Assembly: GCA_963677625.2 (NCBI GenBank)
Contig: CAXXSW010000002.1
Span: 842,418-906,417 of the forward strand
Length of the DNA stretch: 64,000 nucleotides
Direction of reading: 5' to 3'
From: UBA1351 sp963677625
Lineage (GTDB): Bacteria > Bacillota > Clostridia > Lachnospirales > Vallitaleaceae
The notes under the pieces were generated by a model. The model was not told the origin of the DNA. It saw only the letters and a program-made list of their open reading frames with translations, and ran no database searches. The translations under genes and the position numbers were made by a program. Of this stretch, positions 50,387 to 58,971 are shown one piece after another. The first letter of the stretch is position 1. The number at the start of each line of letters is the position of its first letter.

Positions 50387-52810
50387 CTAATCTTTAAATT
50401 CGACAACGGTCACACCGCTGTCGCCTTCACCGTATTCACCTAGTCTGAAGCCTTTGACATGAGGTGAGCGACGAAGAAAATTATGAATACCTTGTCTAAG
50501 TGCTCCGGTTCCTTTACCGTGAATAATGTATACCTGGGGCAAGTGAGACAAGTAAGCATCATCTAAATACTTATCGACTATTTCAACGGCCTCATCTACT
50601 AGTGAGCCGCGGATGTCGATTTCTGAACGGGTTCCGCCTGTTCGTTTGACGGAAGTCGTTCCTTTATTACGATTCCCTTTGGCCTGTGTAAATTTCTTCC
50701 CACTTGGGTGTTTGGAAGTCTTTTCTTTGTAGGATTGATTTTCGTCAATGACGACATCTATTGCTGAAAAAGCTACTTTGGATTTCATAATACCAATCTG
50801 AACGGTGGCTTCTTTTTTGGTGGTGTTTATATCAAGTACAGTACCTTTTTGGTTTAAGGTGGTGATAAAAACAGGATCCCCGGGTTTTAGCTTGTTGACC
50901 TTGAAGTTCTTTTCCTTTCTCACTTGTTCTTTATTCTTGTTCTCATTGTTCTTGATTTTATTTCGCAGAGATGTTCTTTGTTTTTCCAAGTCGGCCATGT
51001 TAATATTGGCTCCATTTTGAACTAGCTTGTTCATCTGGGAAATAATATGATCGGCTTCAGCTTTTGCTTCATCTAAAACTCTAGCAGCATCTAATCGGGC
51101 TTCTTCAAGAAGGCGCTGTTTTTGACGTTCCAGACGTTGTTTCTGCGAATCAACCTGTTTCTTGAGTTCTTCAGCCTCTAACCTGAATTTCTCCGCTTTT
51201 TCTTTTTCAAGAACTGCAGATTTTTTACTGGTCTCAAGATCAGTGATTAAGTCTTCAAATCTAACCTCTCTACCACTTAAAAGTTCTTTGGCCTCATCAA
51301 TGATAGAATCACTCAAGCCTAATCGCTTTGAAATGGCAAAGGCATTAGATTTACCAGGAATACCAATAAGAAGCTTGTAAGTTGGACGTAAGGTATTAAC
51401 ATTAAACTCACATGAGGCGTTTTCTACACCTACAGTTGAAAGTGCATAGACTTTTAGTTCGCTATAATGGGTTGTTGCTGCAGTCAGTATACGTGCCTGC
51501 CTTAAATTCTCAAGAATGGCCATGGCAAGGGCTGCACCTTCAACAGGGTCAGTACCAGCACCGAGTTCATCAAATAGGACTAATGAACGATCGGTTACAT
51601 GTTCTAGTATATGAGTGATATTGGTCATATGTGATGAGAAGGTTGAAAGAGATTGCTCAATACTTTGTTCATCACCAATATCGGCAAATACATTGTCGAG
51701 TATTGTTAATTTGGCACCATCAAAGGCTGGAATGTGAAGACCAGATTGACCCATGATGGAAAGCAAACCAAGTGTTTTTAGGGTTACAGTTTTACCACCA
51801 GTATTTGGTCCGGTAACAACTAATGTAGTGAAATCCTTGCCTAGGTAAATGGTTGTAGGAACTACAGAATCCTGGTCAAGGAGTGGATGCCTTGCTTTTT
51901 CTAGATATATCTCATAATTAAGGTTAAAACTTGGGCATGAACACTTCATATTCATGGAATAATTGGACTTGGCGATTATGAAGTCTAATTGCGTTAAAAG
52001 CTCCTGATTAAGACGGAGTTCCTGAGTATAGGCACCTGTCATTTGACTGAGTTCAAAAAGGATCTTATCAACTTCCTTCTTTTCTGATACAGCTAGTCCT
52101 GAAAGTGTATTATTCATCTCCACGATAGCATTTGGTTCTACAAATAAAGTGGATCCTGTTGAACTTTGGTCATGAACGATACCTTTTAACATATTACGGT
52201 ATTCAGTCTTAAGAGGGACACAATATCTGTCGTTGCGAATTGTGTAGGTATTATCCTGTAGGTAGCCGGATTGACTGGCTGACTGGATAATCTTGTTAAG
52301 CTGGCCCTTAATTCTTGAACCAATACTTTTAATTTCTCGACGGATGCGTGATAATTCACTACTTGCATTGTCGGCGACCTCTTCTTCGCTAACAATACAG
52401 CGTGTTATCTCCGTGTATAAAGTGTGAAGAGGATTAAGGCCATGAAAATACTGATGTATTGTCATAGGTTCAATAAATTCACTACCATTTTTATAATAGG
52501 ATTTAACCTGTTTAGTTGCTCTAAGTATATCTGAAACAAATAGGAGTTCAGTAATATTTAGAGAACCTCCAATGTCAAGGCGCTTACATATCTTGTGAAT
52601 ATCTTTAATACCACGAAGAGGTGGTAATCCGAACTTTGTAATGAGTTTTACACCTTCTGTTGTCTCAGTTAGGGCAGACTCAATGGAATTGATATCTTCA
52701 TATGGAAGAAGATCCAAGATAACTTTCTTAGCCATTGGGCTTATTGCTGAAGCAGCAATCTGTTCTTTTACTTTGTTGAATTCTAGTGTCTCAAAGGATT
52801 TGGTATACAT
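50387..52810 (-). CDS. mutS2: MutS2 family endonuclease
   Basis: MutS2 binds branched DNA and collided ribosomes and limits recombination or rescues stalled translation, depending on species. The 807-residue protein lacks the mismatch-recognition domain of MutS. It has the clamp/lever region (about 1-300), an ATPase with Walker A VTGPNTGGKTVTLKTLG (about 332-348) and DELGAGTDPVEGAALA (about 415-430), and a long Lys/Gln-rich coiled-coil (about 520-640). A KOW-like segment and a C-terminal Smr nuclease domain (about 730-807; EIDIRGSLVDEAVE, IIHGKGTGALR) follow. It starts 2 bp after the acetyltransferase gene. Length and domains are normal. Confidence 0.95.
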   Translation of the reverse strand: MYTKSFETLEFNKVKEQIAASAISPMAKKVILDLLPYEDINSIESALTETTEGVKLITKFGLPPLRGIKDIHKICKRLDIGGSLNITELLFVSDILRATKQVKSYYKNGSEFIEPMTIHQYFHGLNPLHTLYTEITRCIVSEEEVADNASSELSRIRREIKSIGSRIKGQLNKIIQSASQSGYLQDNTYTIRNDRYCVPLKTEYRNMLKGIVHDQSSTGSTLFVEPNAIVEMNNTLSGLAVSEKKEVDKILFELSQMTGAYTQELRLNQELLTQLDFIIAKSNYSMNMKCSCPSFNLNYEIYLEKARHPLLDQDSVVPTTIYLGKDFTTLVVTGPNTGGKTVTLKTLGLLSIMGQSGLHIPAFDGAKLTILDNVFADIGDEQSIEQSLSTFSSHMTNITHILEHVTDRSLVLFDELGAGTDPVEGAALAMAILENLRQARILTAATTHYSELKVYALSTVGVENASCEFNVNTLRPTYKLLIGIPGKSNAFAISKRLGLSDSIIDEAKELLSGREVRFEDLITDLETSKKSAVLEKEKAEKFRLEAEELKKQVDSQKQRLERQKQRLLEEARLDAARVLDEAKAEADHIISQMNKLVQNGANINMADLEKQRTSLRNKIKNNENKNKEQVRKEKNFKVNKLKPGDPVFITTLNQKGTVLDINTTKKEATVQIGIMKSKVAFSAIDVVIDENQSYKEKTSKHPSGKKFTQAKGNRNKGTTSVKRTGGTRSEIDIRGSLVDEAVEIVDKYLDDAYLSHLPQVYIIHGKGTGALRQGIHNFLRRSPHVKGFRLGEYGEGDSGVTVVEFKD

Positions 52811-52812
52811 GT

Positions 52813-53292
52813 TTAACTCCTTATGCTGGCTTTCATTAAGACATGGGACTCTTTAACATCGTCAATAATGACGAAGCCAACGGATTTCCAAAAAGACAGG
52901 CCTGTATCGTTGTCTGTGTGACAGGTCAGATATGCTTGATCAACGTGACCCTTAGTTTTTATATGTTCAACAACATGATAGTATAACCATGTTCCAAAGC
53001 CTTGTCTAATGTAATCTTTGTTGACGGCAAGTTGCTGTATCCAGAGATGATTTCCTGATACTGGATAGTAACCTAAAACATAACCAAGGAATTGTTTGCT
53101 ATAGCTGAGTGCCATAATTTCAAATTTGTGGCTTTCCAATACTCCCTTGGTCATGGCAGTGGTTTGTTCAGATGCATGACTAAGGTATTGGTAAAATTGG
53201 TCATCAAGGTAATAGCTTAGTTGTTTCCTAATGGTGTCATTCATATTAACCAACATTACTTGATCGGTTAAAATTTTCTTGATTTTAGACAT
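52813..53292 (-). CDS. GNAT family N-acetyltransferase
   Basis: A 159-residue acetyltransferase of the GNAT fold, using acetyl-CoA. The acetyl-CoA-binding motif A is VNKDYIRQGFGTWLYYHVVEHIKTKG (about 90-115 in part), with Q/R-x-x-G-x-G/A as RQGFGT, and motif B includes DNDTGLSFWKSVGF (about 128-141). The substrate, an amine on a protein or small molecule, cannot be predicted. It is the first gene of the minus-strand operon that continues with mutS2 and the two-component pair. It is divergent from the M23 peptidase gene 218 bp away. Confidence 0.88.
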   Translation of the reverse strand: MSKIKKILTDQVMLVNMNDTIRKQLSYYLDDQFYQYLSHASEQTTAMTKGVLESHKFEIMALSYSKQFLGYVLGYYPVSGNHLWIQQLAVNKDYIRQGFGTWLYYHVVEHIKTKGHVDQAYLTCHTDNDTGLSFWKSVGFVIIDDVKESHVLMKASIRS

Positions 53293-53406
53293 GTCTCTTC
53301 TCCTAAAGTCCCTTATCCTATTATTTTACATGAAATAGCAGAAGAATGAAAGCTTATTTAATTAATTTGAATAGGCCTAAAGAACTAAAAAAAACATAAG
53401 ACTTGC

Positions 53407-53436
53407 TTGTCACGTTTTGCTTTATTATGCTATAAT
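53407..53436 (+). promoter_or_regulatory. Promoter of the M23 peptidase/bactofilin pair
   Basis: TTGTCA, an 18-bp spacer and a perfect TATAAT. Confidence 0.55.
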
Positions 53437-53510
53437 TATCTCTAGCGTCTAAAATATAGTGAGTAGGCATTATCGTAACAACTTATACTAATAAAAGGTA
53501 GGAATATGAC

Positions 53511-54707
53511 ATGAAAATGGGGATTTTCAATTCAAAGCATGAGCATAAGGTTAAAGGTCAGCATCGCATGACTTTCATGATTATAACAGATGCTACCAAA
53601 GATCCTGTGTCTATAGGTATTCCAAAATGGATAAGGTTTCCGATATTAATCTTATCTGTCGCTCTGATTTTGGGAGCTTTTTCTTTATATGAATATGTGG
53701 TTCGCTTGGAAACTGAAATCGTAGAAGGAAAATTGAGTGTCCAGACTGCAATCATAGAAAAAGAAGATACAGAAAGAAAAGTTGCATCATTAAATGAAGA
53801 ACTTGAATATGTTGAAGAACAACGTTTCAGTGAACTTCTTGCATCCCAAAATGCTACAGAGACTCTACTTAGTAGAATTGAGCAACTTGAAGAATACACG
53901 AATACAGTAACTGAATATAAGGAAGAAATCGATACCAACCTGTCCCTAGATGAGAATCAGCAAGAAATTAAAGCGGATGATTCTCTTGGTAATAATGATA
54001 TTGGAAGTGAAGAAGAAGATAGTGATATTCCGGAGGATATGTTTTCAGGAAGATTAATGGTGGATCCCAATGTTCGGATGCCCGGATTATCTACGTCGTC
54101 AGCTAACGTTATGACTTCTATGTTATCAGCTAATATCGTTGATCCAGAATTGACATCGGATACGGTTAATTATGTTAAGGAAATACAAGAACTTAATCAA
54201 TACCTGAATTTTGCAGTTAAAGAGATTGATACAGTAGAAGAAAATCTGTTACAGACAAGCGAAGCATTAGAGGAAATGATTCCTTATGTAGAAGCCTATC
54301 CTTCTATTTTTCCTGTTGAGAATGCAAAGGTAACAAGTCCTTTTGGCTACAGAAGAAATCCTTTTGGCGGCTATTCCAAAGAATTCCATAAGGGCATTGA
54401 CTTAAAAGCCAATTACATACCAGTAATGGCAACGGGTGGCGGTGTCGTAGTTGAAGCTAAGTACTTGTCTGGTTATGGTTATACAGTTATCATTGACCAT
54501 GGTTATGGACTTATGACAAGATATGCTCACAATTCCGAGCTCTATGTAAGTGTTGGTGATGAAGTTAAGCGTGGAGATATTATTTCCAAATCAGGAAATT
54601 CTGGGAGAAGTACAGGACCCCATCTTCATTATGAAGTGATTTTAGATGGAGAAGTGACTGATCCCCTAGAATATATATATGAGGAGAAAACTAATGAAGG
54701 CCAATAA
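53511..54707 (+). CDS. M23 family metallopeptidase, membrane-anchored
   Basis: A 398-residue envelope protein probably hydrolysing peptidoglycan cross-bridges. It has a short basic cytoplasmic start, one membrane segment (about 40-62), a coiled coil (about 65-150), an acidic linker, and a C-terminal M23 domain (about 275-390). The zinc ligands are in FHKGIDLKAN (H-x3-D) and in TGPHLHYEVIL (HxH), with RYAHNSELYV carrying the other conserved His. The gene overlaps the next one, a bactofilin, by 14 bp, so the enzyme is likely positioned by the bactofilin polymer, as known for LmdC-like pairs (family knowledge). Confidence 0.92.
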   Translation: MKMGIFNSKHEHKVKGQHRMTFMIITDATKDPVSIGIPKWIRFPILILSVALILGAFSLYEYVVRLETEIVEGKLSVQTAIIEKEDTERKVASLNEELEYVEEQRFSELLASQNATETLLSRIEQLEEYTNTVTEYKEEIDTNLSLDENQQEIKADDSLGNNDIGSEEEDSDIPEDMFSGRLMVDPNVRMPGLSTSSANVMTSMLSANIVDPELTSDTVNYVKEIQELNQYLNFAVKEIDTVEENLLQTSEALEEMIPYVEAYPSIFPVENAKVTSPFGYRRNPFGGYSKEFHKGIDLKANYIPVMATGGGVVVEAKYLSGYGYTVIIDHGYGLMTRYAHNSELYVSVGDEVKRGDIISKSGNSGRSTGPHLHYEVILDGEVTDPLEYIYEEKTNEGQ

Positions 54708-55071
54708 GAAACCTAATTATGAACGACCTGCAACTGTTATAGGCAAGGATGCTATAATTGAAATGGGTAATTTGAAGTCTAAGTCATCAGTACAGATTAA
54801 TGGTGTCCTACAAGGGGACGCGACAGTTGATGCCAGTCTTGTTGTTGGACAGGGAGGAAAACTTTCTGGTAACGCTAAGGCTTCATTTATACTTGTTGCA
54901 GGTTTGATCGAAGGTAATGTTACTGCTACAGAACAACTTCACCTAACAAAAACTGGAGTTATAAATGGTGATGTGGAATGCGATTCAATTATTATCGATG
55001 ATGGTGCAGTTCTTAATGGCGGATGTAAGATGAAAACAGCAAGTTCAAATGACCAAAAAGCAAAGAAATAG
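54694..55071 (+). CDS. Bactofilin family polymer-forming protein
   Basis: A 125-residue cytoskeletal protein that assembles into nucleotide-free filaments. The central region is a beta-helix made of repeating hydrophobic rungs (TVIGKDAIIEMG, VQINGVLQGDATVDAS, LVVGQGGKLSGNAKAS, FILVAGLIEGNVTATE, LHLTKTGVINGDVECD). Flanking tails are polar. ATG 54694 has GAGGAG 7 nt upstream, inside the peptidase gene; an earlier in-frame start (54679) would overlap that site. Pairing with a membrane M23 peptidase suggests local cell-wall remodelling or shape control. The C-terminal Lys-rich tail may contact the membrane or a partner. Confidence 0.92.
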   Translation: MKANKKPNYERPATVIGKDAIIEMGNLKSKSSVQINGVLQGDATVDASLVVGQGGKLSGNAKASFILVAGLIEGNVTATEQLHLTKTGVINGDVECDSIIIDDGAVLNGGCKMKTASSNDQKAKK

Positions 55072-55192
55072 TTCTGAGGAACTATTTAAACAAATTTTAA
55101 TAGTACGTTAGTCGAATATTTAAAACATGTTCACAACTTGTTAAAAACTACCGTTTATAATAAAAGCATACTATAGAACGGAGTGTGACGAC

Positions 55193-55342
55193 ATGGACTC
55201 GAATTCAATCTATGATGAATTTAAAGTAGATAGTAACCATAAAAAAGTTGTTAAGCAATCGTTTTATACTGAGATGATCAAGGAAGATAACCAAAGTATA
55301 ATAGAAAAATTTAAGACGAAGATTATAAAATGGCTATCCTAG
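55193..55342 (+). CDS. Small protein of unknown function, 49 residues
   Basis: A short gene with a clear ribosome site (GGAG, about 10 nt upstream). The product is polar and charged, rich in Lys and Asp, with no Cys and no membrane segment. Its last 14 residues (IIEKFKTKIIKWLS) form an amphipathic helix. A TATAAT-like element lies upstream near 55155, and an intrinsic terminator overlaps its stop codon, so it looks like a single-gene unit. It lies 98 bp before a DUF692 enzyme gene; members of that family often modify small peptides, but the lack of Cys argues against a standard precursor. Not recognised. Confidence 0.6.
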   Translation: MDSNSIYDEFKVDSNHKKVVKQSFYTEMIKEDNQSIIEKFKTKIIKWLS

Positions 55343-55359
55343 TTCAGGATGGCTTTTTT
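55332..55359 (+). terminator. Intrinsic terminator overlapping the small ORF stop
   Basis: An 8-bp stem (GCTATCCT / AGGATGGC, one wobble) with a 5-nt loop, followed by a T-run. The stop codon lies within the hairpin. Confidence 0.8.
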
Positions 55360-55440
55360 ATTCTATAGGAAAGTTGGGTCAAGGTGATGATGTTCATAGA
55401 TATTGAACACATTATGATTATTATCAGAAAGAAGTAGCCT

Positions 55441-56289
55441 ATGAAATTTGGATGTAATATATCTCACGAATTATTATCCCTGTTGGATGAAGAAGCAAAC
55501 TTATGCGATTATATCAAAATAGGTGATTTTGGTCTCACTAGATCTTTTGTTGAAAAAGCTTTTAATTACAAACCCTTGCTTCTTCATGGGTTTGGCTGGC
55601 ATGAAAGAGGTGGGATGACTGACTTATCTTCGGTAGATTTCGCCTATATGTTCAGTCGTTTACAGACATATAAAACTCCATACTTAGGTATGCATGCACT
55701 TGCATTTGAAGAAGATCTTGAGGTCATGATGAAGACGCTTGATAAAGGTGAGAAGAAGTCTTTTTCGGCTAGGAATATTAGTGAAGTATTGATTGACCAT
55801 ATGAAGGAGATCTTTACCAGAGTTTCTGATTCCATCCCATGTGAACTTATCATAGAAAATATGGATTATACTCATGCTTACACCTATGAAACTACGATTA
55901 AAGAAACAGTTATTCCAGAATTCTATGTAAAACTTCTTGAAGCTACAGGCCTTAACCTTCTCTTAGATACTTCCCATGCCTTTGTTGCTTCCTATCAGTT
56001 AGGTATGGATATATATGAATATTTAGACAGAATGCCTCTTGATAAGGTTAGAGAAATACATTTTTCCGGGGTTGGTTATGATAAAGAAAAGGGATATATT
56101 GATGTTCATGGAGTTATGAAAGACAGAGATTATGAAGTGGCTAAGTATCTAGCTAGTCATCAAAAATTGACGAATGGCCAATGTCTTGATATGATAACAC
56201 TTGAATATGGCACAGTTCAAGTTGCAGACAAAGAGTCGATTCGACAACAATTATATGAATTGAAAAAGATTTTCTGTGATTTTAACTAG
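55441..56289 (+). CDS. DUF692 family (MNIO-type) multinuclear iron oxidase-like protein
   Basis: A 282-residue TIM-barrel protein. Family motifs are visible: PLLLHGFGWHERGG (about 43-56), ELIIENMDY (about 137-145), GLNLLLDTSHAFVASYQLGMD (about 176-196 in part), VREIHFSGVG (about 205-214), DVHGVMKDRDYEVAKYL (about 220-236) and TLEYGT. The His/Glu/Asp pattern would hold two or three iron ions, as in MbnB and TglH. Characterised members rearrange Cys or other residues of small peptides with a partner protein; no DUF2063-type partner is nearby. The nearest small ORF lies 98 bp upstream but lacks Cys. The reaction is unknown. Confidence 0.82.
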   Translation: MKFGCNISHELLSLLDEEANLCDYIKIGDFGLTRSFVEKAFNYKPLLLHGFGWHERGGMTDLSSVDFAYMFSRLQTYKTPYLGMHALAFEEDLEVMMKTLDKGEKKSFSARNISEVLIDHMKEIFTRVSDSIPCELIIENMDYTHAYTYETTIKETVIPEFYVKLLEATGLNLLLDTSHAFVASYQLGMDIYEYLDRMPLDKVREIHFSGVGYDKEKGYIDVHGVMKDRDYEVAKYLASHQKLTNGQCLDMITLEYGTVQVADKESIRQQLYELKKIFCDFN

Positions 56290-56396
56290 AATATTTAGGA
56301 AATTTAATCGTGAAGAGGAAGTTTACTCAAGAGGCAAGTCTTGGGAAGCTTCATTTAATAAAAATACTATTACCATATGAATAGATAGGAGACAAC

Positions 56397-57338
56397 ATGC
56401 GATTTATTGAATCAATCAAAGAAAATGACGTGGTTATGGACCATTATTTATGCTCATCAAAGCAGGTTCTTAAGACAAGGGCAGGAAAGACCTATTACTC
56501 AATACGCCTTCAGGATAAAACAGGAACGATTGATGGCAAGATTTGGGATCTTAATGACGGAATCGGTCATTTTGACCAAGGTGATTATGTTAAAGTAGAT
56601 GGTTCAGTAGTTACCTTTCAAGGCGGACTTCAGCTCAATGTTAGAAGGATTCGTAAAAGTGAAGAAGGAGAATTCGATCCTAAGGACTACGTACCAGCAT
56701 CTAAATATGATATTGAGGAGATGTTTCGTGAGTTCGTTGGTTACATCAATAAGGTGGAAAATAAGTATATTAACCAGCTCTTAAAAGAATTTTTTGTAAA
56801 CGATCGTGAGCTTGCTAAAAGATTTAAAGAGCATGGGGCTGCCAAAACGGTACATCATAACTTCTTTGGAGGTCTCTTGGAGCATACGCTTGGTATTCTT
56901 AGAATATGTGATTTTCTTGCAGATTCATATCCTCAAGTTAATAGGGACGTTCTTTTTGCAGGGGCCTTTCTTCATGATATCGGTAAGACAGAAGAATTAA
57001 GTGAACTACCAATTGTGGATTACACAGATGAAGGTCAGCTTCTGGGACATATCATTATTGCAGTTGAATGGATTAACGAAAAAGGAGCTAAGATCCCGGG
57101 ATTTCCTAAACCTCTATTGAATATGATTAAGCACTGTGTACTGGCTCATCATGGAGAGTTGGAATACGGTTCACCTAAGAAACCAGCTATTCTTGAGGCA
57201 ATTCTCCTCCATTATGCGGATAACATTGATGCCAAAGTCATGACTTTTACAAGTATACTTAATCAAACGGAAGAATCAGACGATTGGGCAGGGTATCAAC
57301 GTCTCTTCGAATCTAATATTAGAAAGACTAGGTTTTAA
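56397..57338 (+). CDS. yhaM: 3'-5' exoribonuclease YhaM family (OB-fold plus HD domain)
   Basis: A 313-residue nuclease. An N-terminal OB-fold (about 10-95; KTRAGKTYYSIRLQDKTGTIDGKIWD in part) binds single-stranded nucleic acid. The HD domain (about 155-290) has HHNFFGGLLEHTLGI, AGAFLHDIGKTEEL with the HD pair, and CVLAHHGELEYGSPKKP with a conserved HH. YhaM in Bacillus is a Mn-dependent enzyme that trims RNA 3' ends. The length and order are typical. ATG 56397 has TAGGAGA upstream. The downstream methyltransferase gene starts 5 bp later, forming one unit. Confidence 0.93.
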   Translation: MRFIESIKENDVVMDHYLCSSKQVLKTRAGKTYYSIRLQDKTGTIDGKIWDLNDGIGHFDQGDYVKVDGSVVTFQGGLQLNVRRIRKSEEGEFDPKDYVPASKYDIEEMFREFVGYINKVENKYINQLLKEFFVNDRELAKRFKEHGAAKTVHHNFFGGLLEHTLGILRICDFLADSYPQVNRDVLFAGAFLHDIGKTEELSELPIVDYTDEGQLLGHIIIAVEWINEKGAKIPGFPKPLLNMIKHCVLAHHGELEYGSPKKPAILEAILLHYADNIDAKVMTFTSILNQTEESDDWAGYQRLFESNIRKTRF

Positions 57339-57343
57339 TATTT

Positions 57344-58738
57344 ATGAAGAAAACATGTCCCCTTAAGAAAAATGATATGGTGGAGTTATATATTGAGTCA
57401 ATAGGCTCTAATGGAGAGGGTATAGGCCGTGTTGACGGCTATACTCTTTTTGTACGTGAAGGAGTCCCAGGTGACAGACTTATGGTCAAGGTCGTTAAAA
57501 CAAAAAAATCATATGGTTATGGTATTATTGCAAGTATTTTGCAACCGTCACCAGACCGTGTGGAGGCCATATGCCCAGTCGCAGGGCCATGTGGAGGCTG
57601 TAGCCTTCAGCATATATCTTATGATGCACAGCTTAGGTCCAAGGAAAAGACTATTAAAGATAGCTTAAGCCGTATTGGCGGTATTGATGTCAACAGGTTG
57701 GAAACCATTATGGAGCCTATTATGGGAGCTGACAATCCTTATTATTATCGAAACAAGGTCCAATATCCTGTGAGAGATTATATGGGTAAGATTCAAATTG
57801 GTTTTTACGGAAAGGGATCTCATCGTATTGTTGAAACACCTAGATGCTATATTCAGGATATATATAATGAGAGTATTGTATCCCTTATCCGTGATTTTAT
57901 GGTGGAAAATGACATTAAGGCTTATGATGAAAGCAAACATAAGGGCTTGGTCAGACATATCCTTATCCGTAAAAGCAAGGAGAAGGAAATTTTTCATATT
58001 ACGCTTGTCATTAATGGACAAGAACTCCCTAAGGTGGAAGTATTGACCGAGAAATTGATGAGTCTTGATTGTGTTGAAGCATTTAGCCTCAATGTTAACA
58101 AGGAGAAGACAAATGTAATTCTTGGACCAAGGATGATTCATCTTGCTGGACCAGCTTATCTTGAAGATTCCATAGATGATATCACCTACAGGATATCACC
58201 CTTATCCTTTTATCAGGTTAATCCTGACCAAACAGTAAAGCTTTACAATAAGGCTCTTCAATATGCAGATCTTACGGGGCAGGAGACTGTCTTTGACCTT
58301 TACTGCGGTATTGGGACTATTTCTCTTTTTCTAGCAAAGAAGGCTGCGCATATATATGGGGTTGAAATAGTAGGAGCAGCTATTGATGATGCTAGAGAAA
58401 ATGCTAAATTCAATAATATTGAAAATGCCACTTTTTATACTGGGAAGGCTGAAAAGATTATGCCTAGACTCTATAAGGAAGAGGGAATCAAGGCTGAAGT
58501 GGTCGTCTTAGATCCGCCTAGAAAGGGATGTGATGAAAGTCTACTTTCTACTATAGTAGAAATGAGTCCAAAGAAGATTGTATACGTATCCTGTGATCCT
58601 GCCACCTTGGCTAGAGATGTTAAGATTCTAGAAGGAAATGGCTACCAAGTTGATAAAGTGTGTGGCTGTGATATGTTCTGCCAGAGCTCTCATGTAGAGA
58701 CTGTTGTGAGATTGAGAAAAGCAGAAATATTGCTTTAA
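57344..58738 (+). CDS. rlmD: 23S rRNA (uracil-C5)-methyltransferase, RlmD/RlmCD family
   Basis: An SAM-dependent enzyme methylating C5 of uridines in 23S rRNA (or related tRNA sites). An N-terminal TRAM domain (about 8-65) is followed by an Fe-S cluster-binding Cys set in CPVAGPCGGCSLQH (about 79-92), a central RNA-binding region, and the methyltransferase domain (about 290-460) with FDLYCGIGTISLFLAKKA (SAM motif), LDPPRKGCDE, and the catalytic Cys in IVYVSCDPATLARD. 464 residues. It begins 5 bp after yhaM. Whether it modifies U747, U1939 or both (RlmCD) cannot be decided. Confidence 0.93.
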   Translation: MKKTCPLKKNDMVELYIESIGSNGEGIGRVDGYTLFVREGVPGDRLMVKVVKTKKSYGYGIIASILQPSPDRVEAICPVAGPCGGCSLQHISYDAQLRSKEKTIKDSLSRIGGIDVNRLETIMEPIMGADNPYYYRNKVQYPVRDYMGKIQIGFYGKGSHRIVETPRCYIQDIYNESIVSLIRDFMVENDIKAYDESKHKGLVRHILIRKSKEKEIFHITLVINGQELPKVEVLTEKLMSLDCVEAFSLNVNKEKTNVILGPRMIHLAGPAYLEDSIDDITYRISPLSFYQVNPDQTVKLYNKALQYADLTGQETVFDLYCGIGTISLFLAKKAAHIYGVEIVGAAIDDARENAKFNNIENATFYTGKAEKIMPRLYKEEGIKAEVVVLDPPRKGCDESLLSTIVEMSPKKIVYVSCDPATLARDVKILEGNGYQVDKVCGCDMFCQSSHVETVVRLRKAEILL

Positions 58739-58833
58739 AATAATACTGTAAGAAGTGAGCTTGTAAGAAAAAAGCAGTGTACTTGAAAGTACCCAAGACA
58801 ATTTCTTTAAAGAAGTAGTAGTGATTATATAGG

Positions 58834-58864
58834 TTCCCCTGGGCTTAGGCTTAGGGGAATTTTG
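58834..58864 (+). terminator. Intrinsic terminator after the rRNA methyltransferase gene
   Basis: A 7-bp stem (TTCCCCT / AGGGGAA) with a 12-nt loop, followed by TTTTGTG. It lies 95 bp after the stop codon. Confidence 0.75.
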
Positions 58865-58971
58865 TGTATAAACACGAAGTGAAACATTATAGATAGCAGG
58901 AATGGAAAAGTACTTGTAAGCAACAATTGATATAATATTTCTAGAATAGAGTATTAAGAAGGAGGAATAAG

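Noticed and set aside
55387..55437. 16-codon ORF just before the DUF692 gene
   Set aside because: AAGG is only 2 nt from the ATG; composition is Ile/Met-rich without features of a peptide precursor. Treated as chance.
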